Source: Bacteroidota bacterium
GTDB lineage: Bacteria > Bacteroidota > Rhodothermia > Balneolales > HLUCCA01
Assembly: GCA_003448835.1 (NCBI GenBank)
Contig: DLXM01000074.1
Location: 1 to 19,599, forward strand
Reading direction: 5' to 3'
Length of the DNA: 19,599 nucleotides
Below are positions 13,924-19,599 of the stretch, piece by piece. A program made the position numbers and the translations under genes. The notes beneath the pieces are model-generated. The model was not told the DNA's origin. It saw only the letters and a program-made list of their open reading frames with translations, and did not search any database. Positions within the stretch are counted from its first letter, which is position 1. Each line of letters opens with the position of its first letter.

Positions 13924-15099
13924 ATGGTTGTTAAATATACAATTGAAAAAATACCTGGCGAGAAAATCTCTGATTTGCGACAGCGAATAGCTGATTTTCT
14001 CGATGAAATGCATAAAATTGATGAAGCCGGGTACTATCCACAACTAACAGTTAAAAGAGAGTGGTCAACTCATAATCCTGCGATATTGGGTGAATTTGCA
14101 AAGCCCAGAGTTTTCAGCTGGTATCTGAGTCGCGAAATTCAACGGCTAATTCAAATGAATGCCACAATAGAAGTCACCGCTTCCAGAAAAAAAATTCCGC
14201 TAAATGACCCGATTCTTTTTGATAACCTGGATGAAGACACATGGGATTTCACTCAGAAAAAACTTTTCCTATTCAGAGCTGAACGCATTGATTTATCGAT
14301 TGATCGGTTGCAACACTACACAGGTACCTCGGCTGAGGATTTTCAACGCTATGTATTGTTCACGAACTATGATATGCACGTAGATGTATTTAAGCAGAAA
14401 TTTCCTGATTGTGTCCAGCCTAATCGTCAAGTTCAGATGCCGGCATATCACCACAAAGAAAAAAACAATATGGGCATCACACTGGTAAATATTGGTGTGG
14501 GCCCCTCGAATGCAAAAACGTGTTCCGATCATATTGCTGTACTTCGTCCAGATGTGATGATCATGGTTGGACATTGCGGTGGACTCAGAAACCACCAGGA
14601 AATCGGAGATTTTGTTCTTGCTTCCGGATATATGCGTGCGGACGGTGTTTTGGATGATCTGCTACCGACATCGGTTCCGATTACACCCAATTATCTGTTG
14701 AATATACACCTCCAGAATGCATTAGAGTCGTTTAAGCTGAATTACAGGCTTGGCACCGTTTATACAACGGCAAATCGCAATTGGGAGTTTTCAATGAAAC
14801 GCACAGTAGCTGAAATCCATACAAGCAGAAGTATCGCGATTGATATGGAGTCAGCGACGATTGCAACAAACGGATTCAGATACAGGATTCCTCATGCGAC
14901 ATTACTTTGTGTGAGTGATAAACCGTTGCATGGCAAGCCAAAACTGTCCGGTGCTGCACAAAACTTCTACCAAAACTCCAAAGAACGGCATCTTGAAGTG
15001 GTTTTGAATGCTATTGAGGCGATCAAAAAAGCGAATCCAAATGGATTGCCGAACGATTCGTTACGTGCTTCCGATGAACCATTAATGGGTGGGCTTTAA
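13924..15099 (+). CDS. amn: AMP nucleosidase
   Basis: AMP nucleosidase hydrolyses AMP to adenine and ribose 5-phosphate, adjusting adenylate levels and feeding purine salvage. The 391-aa protein (from ATG 13924) has an N-terminal AMP-nucleosidase-specific region (about 1-170; YYPQLTVKREW, RPVFSWYL-like AKPRVFSWYLSREI). A nucleoside-phosphorylase-fold catalytic domain follows, with IGVGPSNAKT (190-199), VGHCGGLRN (215-223), the ribose-binding IDMESATIA (306-314) and SDKPLHGKPK (331-340). It is shorter than the 484-aa E. coli Amn yet longer than ~260-aa catalytic-only homologues of some Bacteroidota. ATG 13876 would add 16 residues without family support and lies before the RBS. A GNAT gene follows 9 nt after the stop. 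Confidence 0.93.
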   Translation: MVVKYTIEKIPGEKISDLRQRIADFLDEMHKIDEAGYYPQLTVKREWSTHNPAILGEFAKPRVFSWYLSREIQRLIQMNATIEVTASRKKIPLNDPILFDNLDEDTWDFTQKKLFLFRAERIDLSIDRLQHYTGTSAEDFQRYVLFTNYDMHVDVFKQKFPDCVQPNRQVQMPAYHHKEKNNMGITLVNIGVGPSNAKTCSDHIAVLRPDVMIMVGHCGGLRNHQEIGDFVLASGYMRADGVLDDLLPTSVPITPNYLLNIHLQNALESFKLNYRLGTVYTTANRNWEFSMKRTVAEIHTSRSIAIDMESATIATNGFRYRIPHATLLCVSDKPLHGKPKLSGAAQNFYQNSKERHLEVVLNAIEAIKKANPNGLPNDSLRASDEPLMGGL

Positions 15100-15108
15100 T
15101 TAAAAAAT

Positions 15109-15540
15109 ATGCAAGAAATTCGACGTTGTTCTGTTGGTGAAATCATCAATTTGCGACATCGGGTACTCCGAGCAGGACGGCCTATTGAGTCTGCTAATTT
15201 GACTGATGATGCTGCTGAAAGTACGATTCACTATGCGCTTTTTGAGGATGGAAAGGCGGTTTCGTGCCTGAGTTTGATGCATTCACAGCTGGATTCGGAG
15301 TCTGCGTGGCAGCTGCGTGGTATGGCGGCAGATGTTGGGTTACAGGGCAAGGGATTAGGTGGTAAATTATTGAAATATGCAATGGATGATGCCCGGACGC
15401 TGGGATTTTCGAATTTGATGTGGTGTAATGCGCGGATTACCGCAGTCGGATTTTATGAAAAATATGGGTGGAAGGTGTGTTCTGAAGAATTTGATGTCCC
15501 TTTGGTTGGACCCCATTTCAAGATGAAAGTATTGTTGTGA
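15109..15540 (+). CDS. GNAT family N-acetyltransferase
   Basis: A single-domain, 143-residue acyl-CoA-dependent acetyltransferase. The acetyl-CoA pyrophosphate loop (motif A) is seen as QGKGLGGKLL (79-88) after the strand WQLRGMAADVGL. The motif B region reads CNARITAVGFYEKYGWK (106-122), with the usual GFYEKxGW tyrosine. The final strand ends VPLVGPHFKMKVLL; the PHxxM ending is typical of small GNATs of unknown substrate related to ElaA/YjdJ-like proteins. It begins 9 nt after amn, so the two are probably co-transcribed, but nothing ties it functionally to AMP metabolism. The substrate cannot be named. Confidence 0.88.
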   Translation: MQEIRRCSVGEIINLRHRVLRAGRPIESANLTDDAAESTIHYALFEDGKAVSCLSLMHSQLDSESAWQLRGMAADVGLQGKGLGGKLLKYAMDDARTLGFSNLMWCNARITAVGFYEKYGWKVCSEEFDVPLVGPHFKMKVLL

Positions 15541-15822
15541 TATGATGATCTTTTTGAGCCCGTTAATATTTGTGTTTGGCTCTTTGTGTGGGATTTGAAA
15601 GGTTGAACTTGATTGTGCACTTTGTGTGAGGTGCCGGCTTTATTATTATATCCTTCATGGCTAATTATTTGAGTCATATTTAAATCCTGATGAGTTACCC
15701 CCAGATTCCAGGATTTTAATAGTATGAGCTGTGAAAAAAACGAAAATATTGTAAGTTTTTGCAGAAAGTTGACTCATAATTGATACAAACAGAGTATCAG
15801 TATTCAATTTTCAATTCAAATT
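15541..15822. other. 282-bp gap before radC with two inverted repeats
   Basis: No convincing gene is seen. GAGCC (15556-15560) and GGCTC (15578-15582) form a weak hairpin with a 17-nt loop, followed by TTTGTGTG; it may loosely terminate the amn-GNAT transcript. A second, perfect 8-bp inverted repeat AAATCCTG (15682-15689) / CAGGATTT (15709-15716) has a 19-nt loop and no T tract. The last ~80 nt before radC are A+T-rich and presumably hold its promoter, but I could not fix one. Confidence 0.45.
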
Positions 15823-16539
15823 ATGAAACTTACAGAAATCGATGAGCGGGTCCACCCCGTTCGAATGGTCAAGGATCTTTCGCCTGACGACCAACCTCGT
15901 GAAAAGCTTAAAAAACATGGTCCGGACGTCCTTTCAAATGCAGAGCTTTTAGCAATTTTAATGCGAACCGGAACCCGCCGGATGAATGTCATAGACATGT
16001 CCCGAAATCTGCTGGAGCAGTGTGGCGGTCTCCATAAATTAGCGCAAAAACCCTGGAAAGATATCTGTCGGATCGATGGTATAGGGTCGGTTAAGGCAAT
16101 AACGATCGTTGCTGCACTTGAAATGGGTAGACGTTTACAAACAGCATCGCCCGATGAGAAAGTTTTTATTAGATGTCCGGATGATGTGTATTCATATTTT
16201 GGTCCCATGTTAAGAGATCTTCGAAAAGAAGTATTTCTGATCGCTTTCCTGAATTCAGCTAAAAGGCTAGTAGGATATGACAAAACCAGCATCGGCGGAC
16301 AAACAGCAACAATCGTGGATCCGGCCGAAATCATTCGACAGGCCATTCTGAATGAAGCACACAGTTTGATTTTACTTCATAACCACCCATCCGGAAATCC
16401 GGTTGCTTCTCAAGCGGATATTCAACTAACCCGAAGAATAAATGAAGCCGGTAAACTGGTAGGAATTCCAATCGAAGATCATGTAATAGTAGCTGGTTAC
16501 GAATATGTTAGCCTTCGAAGTAAGGGATTGATGGGATAG
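15823..16539 (+). CDS. radC: RadC family JAB/MPN-domain protein
   Basis: RadC was named for a repair phenotype later assigned to recG; its cellular function is still unclear, although it has a metalloprotease-like JAB fold. The 238-aa protein has an N-terminal helix-hairpin-helix region (about 25-105; LSNAELLAILMRTGT and RIDGIGSVKAITI) and the C-terminal JAMM domain (about 115-236). The metal motif is HNHPSGNPVASQAD (186-199), with H186, H188, S190 and D199. EDHVIVAG (218-225) closes the domain, as is normal for the family. Length is normal and the gene is complete. This is the chromosomal form; nothing nearby suggests a mobile-element RadC. argS starts 50 nt downstream. Confidence 0.95.
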   Translation: MKLTEIDERVHPVRMVKDLSPDDQPREKLKKHGPDVLSNAELLAILMRTGTRRMNVIDMSRNLLEQCGGLHKLAQKPWKDICRIDGIGSVKAITIVAALEMGRRLQTASPDEKVFIRCPDDVYSYFGPMLRDLRKEVFLIAFLNSAKRLVGYDKTSIGGQTATIVDPAEIIRQAILNEAHSLILLHNHPSGNPVASQADIQLTRRINEAGKLVGIPIEDHVIVAGYEYVSLRSKGLMG

Positions 16540-16545
16540 AATGCG

Positions 16546-16566
16546 TATATTTGTGGATAATATAAT
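16546..16566 (+). promoter_or_regulatory. Candidate argS promoter boxes (TATATTTG and TATAAT)
   Basis: TATATTTG (16546-16553) matches the Bacteroidota -7 consensus TAnnTTTG exactly, 36 nt before the argS ATG. TATAAT (16561-16566) follows, with no good -35. Either could drive argS apart from radC; the TTG at 16528-16530 is a poorly spaced -33 candidate. Confidence 0.4.
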
Positions 16567-16589
16567 TTCATACATATCTACAAATTCCA

Positions 16590-18218
16590 ATGAACGACTA
16601 TCTCGTAAAAATCCTGACTGAAACCCTAAAAAAGTTATATCCGGATGTTCAGATTCCAGAGATTACGATCGAAAAACCACGTATTGTTGAGCATGGTGAC
16701 GCAGCTACAACTATCGCATTACAACTCACTAAATTGGTTGGTAAGCCACCCCGAAATATCGCACAGGAAATCAAAGAAGCGTTGCCTTCCGGCGGATGGA
16801 TTCAGGAAGTAGAAATTGCTGGTCCGGGTTTCATAAATTTTAGATTTGCCGACTCATTTCTGTTCGATAAACTTGCTGAAATCCTTAATGCAGGTAGCGA
16901 ATATGGTAAGGGGACGCAGCTTGACGGTAAAAAATATCTGGTAGAATTTGTAAGTGCGAATCCAACCGGTCCATTAACGGTTGGTCATGGACGAAATGCT
17001 GTTTTAGGCGATACCATTGCTCGATTATACGAATGGATAGGTGCTGATGTAGACCGAGAGTATTATTTCAACAATGCCGGTCGGCAAATGCGCGTGTTAG
17101 GCGCCAGTGTTTCGGCACGATATCAACAGATTTTAGGCAAGAACACAGAATTACCCGAGGGTGGATATGAAGGGGAATACATTCGTGATATCGCTCAGAA
17201 ACTAGTTGATGGTAAAGGAGATTCACTTTTAAGCGATCCGGATAACATCATCTTTAAAGAAACTGCCGAGAAACTCATTTTTGATGACATTAGCCGCACC
17301 TTAGAGCGGATGAAAATCGTGATGGATAGCTTCTTTAATGAAAATGATCTGTATGAGAACGGATCAATTCAGGATGTGCTAAAGCGGTTGCGTGAAAAAG
17401 ATTTGATTTACGATGAAGACGGTGCAGTTTGGTTCAGAACCACTCTATTTGGCAAAGAAAAAGACACAGTTTTGGTAAAAAGTACCGGAGAGCCAACGTA
17501 TCGCCTGCCCGATATCGCATATCATTGCAATAAACTGGATCGTGGATATGATAAATGTATCGACATCTTTGGGGCAGATCACATAGCTACGTATCCGGAT
17601 GTTGTGTCCGGAATTGAGGTACTTGGTTATGACAAAGAACGGGTTGATGTGTTGGTTTATCAGTTTGTGACGATTGTGATGGATGGAAAGCCATTCAAAA
17701 TGAGTACTCGAAAGGCAAATTTTGTGACGCTGGATGAGCTCATGGATGAAGTTGGTGCTGATGTGACGCGATTCTTTTTCTTAATGCGATCGCCAGGAAC
17801 CCATCTTGAATTTGATATTGCACAGGCGAAGGAGTCCGGTGAGAAAAATCCGGTTTACTATTTGCAGTATGCGTACGCTCGGATTCAAAGTATCATGCGA
17901 AAAGTTTTTGAGTCCTATAAATTTGAAGGAGAAGCGAATTTGTCGCTACTGACCCATGAAGTTGAGTTAAAAGTGATCAAAGATTTGATGGAGTTTCCGG
18001 AATGGATCGCGAGTGCGGCAATGAGTAAAGAACCACATCGATTGATTAATTATCTAAACGAAGTTGCGACTGATTTTCATAAGTTTTATCACGACTGCAG
18101 AATTTTGGGTGAGGATCCGGCACTGGCTTATGCCCGTGTTCGATTGCTGGCTGCGGTATCGATGGTAATGGCAAATGGATTAAGTATATTGGGAATAACT
18201 GCTCCGGATCGCATGTAA
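16590..18218 (+). CDS. argS: Arginine--tRNA ligase
   Basis: A class I aminoacyl-tRNA synthetase charging tRNA-Arg. The 542-aa protein has the additional N-terminal domain (about 1-110). The active site carries SANPTGPLTVGHGRN (122-136), the ArgRS form of the HIGH motif, and KMSTR (370-374), the form of KMSKS seen in many ArgRS. FGADH (327-331) and YQFVT (357-361) are typical of the catalytic core. The C-terminal DALR anticodon-binding domain runs from about 425 and ends ITAPDRM, close to the usual xxERM ending. Length is normal. The fumarylacetoacetase gene begins 11 nt after the stop. Confidence 0.97.
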   Translation: MNDYLVKILTETLKKLYPDVQIPEITIEKPRIVEHGDAATTIALQLTKLVGKPPRNIAQEIKEALPSGGWIQEVEIAGPGFINFRFADSFLFDKLAEILNAGSEYGKGTQLDGKKYLVEFVSANPTGPLTVGHGRNAVLGDTIARLYEWIGADVDREYYFNNAGRQMRVLGASVSARYQQILGKNTELPEGGYEGEYIRDIAQKLVDGKGDSLLSDPDNIIFKETAEKLIFDDISRTLERMKIVMDSFFNENDLYENGSIQDVLKRLREKDLIYDEDGAVWFRTTLFGKEKDTVLVKSTGEPTYRLPDIAYHCNKLDRGYDKCIDIFGADHIATYPDVVSGIEVLGYDKERVDVLVYQFVTIVMDGKPFKMSTRKANFVTLDELMDEVGADVTRFFFLMRSPGTHLEFDIAQAKESGEKNPVYYLQYAYARIQSIMRKVFESYKFEGEANLSLLTHEVELKVIKDLMEFPEWIASAAMSKEPHRLINYLNEVATDFHKFYHDCRILGEDPALAYARVRLLAAVSMVMANGLSILGITAPDRM

Positions 18219-18229
18219 GCACAAATTTT

Positions 18230-19480
18230 ATGATGAAATCATTTATTCCGGTTGCGCCGGACTCACATTTTCCGATTCAGAATTTACCGTACGGTGTTTT
18301 TCGTACGACGAAGCGGTCTGTCCGCATCGGGGTCGCGATTGGGGATTTCATTTTGGATCTTCGTGAAGCTGAGGAGCATGGTTTGTTCCGGGATATTGAG
18401 GGGTTGCCGGAGGGGGTGTTTCGCGAGCATTATTTGAATTCGTTCATGAGGTGTGGCCGGGCTGTCTGGAGTGCGGTAAGAGGCAGGTTGCAGGCTATCC
18501 TGGGCGAGGAGAGTGTGGAGTTGAGGGACGATGAGGGGCTTCGCGCGAAGTTGCTGGTCTCGCGGAGTATTGCAACGATGTTGATGCCGGTGAAGATTGG
18601 CGATTATACTGATTTTTATGCTTCGCTTGAGCATGCTACGAATGTTGGGACGATGTTTCGGGGTGCGAAGGATGCTTTACAGCCAAACTGGAAACATTTG
18701 CCGGTGGGTTATCATGGTCGTGCCAGCTCGATTTTTACGAATGGTGGGTCGGTCAGGCGTCCGATGGGACAGATTTTGGTGGATGGGGCTCCTGTTCTGG
18801 CTGCTTCGCAGAAGCTTGATTTTGAGATGGAGACGGCGTTTTTTGTCGGAGTGGGGAATCGGTCTGGTGAGAGGATTTTGGCCGAACGGGCAGTTGACCA
18901 TGTTTTTGGGATGGTGCTGATGAATGATTGGAGTGCTCGTGACATCCAGAAATGGGAATACGTCCCACTTGGACCGTTTTTAGGCAAGAATTTCTATACA
19001 AGTATCTCACCTTGGGTGGTTACGATGGATGCACTTGAACCATTTAGGGTTCAGGAACCACAACAAGATCCCCAGCCACTCGAATATCTTCGAACAACCG
19101 GTCCAAATGCATACGATATTCAGCTGGAAGTTAAACTGAAGTCCGCCTCCTGCGATGAATACACGACGGTTTGCAGAACAAATCAAAAATTCTTGTACTG
19201 GACCATGGCTCAACAACTTGCTCATCATACCATTAATGGTTGCAATATGATGCCGGGTGATTTACTGGGATCAGGTACCATTAGTGGACCAACGTCTACT
19301 TCAATGGGATGTCTACTTGAGCTGACACAAGATGGCAAACAACCTTTTCGTTTATCTGGTGGCTCAGAACGTACCTATTTGCAGGATGGTGACACCGTAA
19401 AAATGTCCGGTTTTGCTCAGGGGCATGGATATCGTGTCGGGTTTGGTGAGCTGGTGAACACGATCGAAGCTTCGATTTGA
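18230..19480 (+). CDS. fahA: Fumarylacetoacetase (fumarylacetoacetate hydrolase)
   Basis: This enzyme splits 4-fumarylacetoacetate into fumarate and acetoacetate, the last step of tyrosine/homogentisate breakdown. At 416 aa it matches the ~419-aa mammalian enzyme. The N-terminal domain begins SFIPVAPDSHFPIQNLPYG, and the catalytic domain starts near 120. Metal and active-site residues are all in place: D128 (DYTDF) and H135 (EHATNVG), R144, Y161 (GYHGRASS), E199 and E201 (DFEMET), D233 (MNDWSARD), R237, Q240 and K253 (LGKNF). Start is ATG 18230 or the adjoining ATG 18233. Odd point: codons for residues 1 to about 240 are G/T-ending (13 GAG to 2 GAA) while the rest are A/C-leaning (2 GAG to 8 GAA). 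No other tyrosine-degradation gene is in the window. Confidence 0.96.
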   Translation: MMKSFIPVAPDSHFPIQNLPYGVFRTTKRSVRIGVAIGDFILDLREAEEHGLFRDIEGLPEGVFREHYLNSFMRCGRAVWSAVRGRLQAILGEESVELRDDEGLRAKLLVSRSIATMLMPVKIGDYTDFYASLEHATNVGTMFRGAKDALQPNWKHLPVGYHGRASSIFTNGGSVRRPMGQILVDGAPVLAASQKLDFEMETAFFVGVGNRSGERILAERAVDHVFGMVLMNDWSARDIQKWEYVPLGPFLGKNFYTSISPWVVTMDALEPFRVQEPQQDPQPLEYLRTTGPNAYDIQLEVKLKSASCDEYTTVCRTNQKFLYWTMAQQLAHHTINGCNMMPGDLLGSGTISGPTSTSMGCLLELTQDGKQPFRLSGGSERTYLQDGDTVKMSGFAQGHGYRVGFGELVNTIEASI

Positions 19481-19519
19481 TCTACCTGTCCATCAACTTT
19501 TTGGATTTAATCCTAAAAC

Positions 19520-19555
19520 CATTGAATTGTCGAACCGTTTGATTAAAATTCAATG
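19520..19555. other. 9-bp perfect inverted repeat after fahA
   Basis: CATTGAATT (19520-19528) pairs with AATTCAATG (19547-19555) across an 18-nt loop, 39 nt past the fahA stop. It is A+T-rich and has no T run on either side, so it is at best a weak terminator; it may also be an operator for a gene beyond the window. The final 44 bases show nothing further. Confidence 0.35.
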
Positions 19556-19599
19556 AAATGATCTCGAATTTTGTCCTAAAATAGCGGCTTGTGTGGCTT

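Noticed and set aside
18284..19010. Several long open frames in other frames within fahA
   Set aside because: They result from the G-rich, stop-poor 5' part of fahA; the fahA frame alone gives a recognisable protein.
1..19599. CRISPR arrays, tRNA or rRNA genes, IS elements, phage or defence modules
   Set aside because: No regularly spaced repeats, cloverleaf-like spacers, transposase or recombinase motifs were found; RadC here is the ordinary chromosomal form and the AlbA_2 protein alone does not make a defence system.

Overview
The window looks like a piece of a chromosome from a Bacteroidota-type bacterium, possibly the Balneolia/Rhodothermia side of that group. The reasons are moderate A+T content, patchy use of Shine-Dalgarno sequences, several TATnTTT(A/G) boxes close to start codons that resemble the Bacteroidota -7 element, an AMP nucleosidase, and a 2-oxo acid dehydrogenase E2 of the single-lipoyl type. 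The placement is inference; there is no rRNA or other taxonomic marker here. Nearly all genes are housekeeping, and I see no CRISPR array, tRNA, rRNA, phage gene or transposase.

Region 1 (1-6803, + strand) starts inside dihydrolipoamide dehydrogenase (E3), closed by a strong intrinsic terminator. It continues with lipB and lipA, which build lipoate on 2-oxo acid dehydrogenases. Next are plsY and gpsA, overlapping by 4 bp: GpsA makes the glycerol-3-phosphate that PlsY acylates. An AlbA_2/Schlafen-like protein with a C-terminal winged helix follows, then a 300-bp gene-free stretch with a 30-nt homopurine run, a degenerate tandem repeat and two small hairpins. An A-type Fe-S carrier and an M20 amidohydrolase close the region. 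LipA is a [4Fe-4S] enzyme, so the Fe-S carrier fits the lipoate theme.

Region 2 (6796-13815, - strand) is read right to left: a LytS-type membrane sensor histidine kinase, the 2-oxo acid dehydrogenase E2 with its own terminator, a tight panC-panD-RNA methyltransferase run, then a hairpin/terminator zone and the redox chaperone Hsp33, whose end overlaps the M20 gene tail to tail. E3, LipA, LipB and E2 together supply most of the lipoate-dependent machinery.

Region 3 (13924-19599, + strand) diverges from the histidine kinase: AMP nucleosidase and a GNAT acetyltransferase 9 nt later, a gene-free 282-bp gap, radC, argS and fumarylacetoacetase (tyrosine/homogentisate catabolism). The fumarylacetoacetase gene changes codon use abruptly about 57% of the way through.

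The least explained features are the AlbA-to-IscA intergenic element, with flanking 9-bp direct repeats and a 10-codon ORF coupled to the Fe-S carrier gene, and the compositional break in fahA. I did not find a convincing new multi-gene system; most of the window is ordinary core metabolism.
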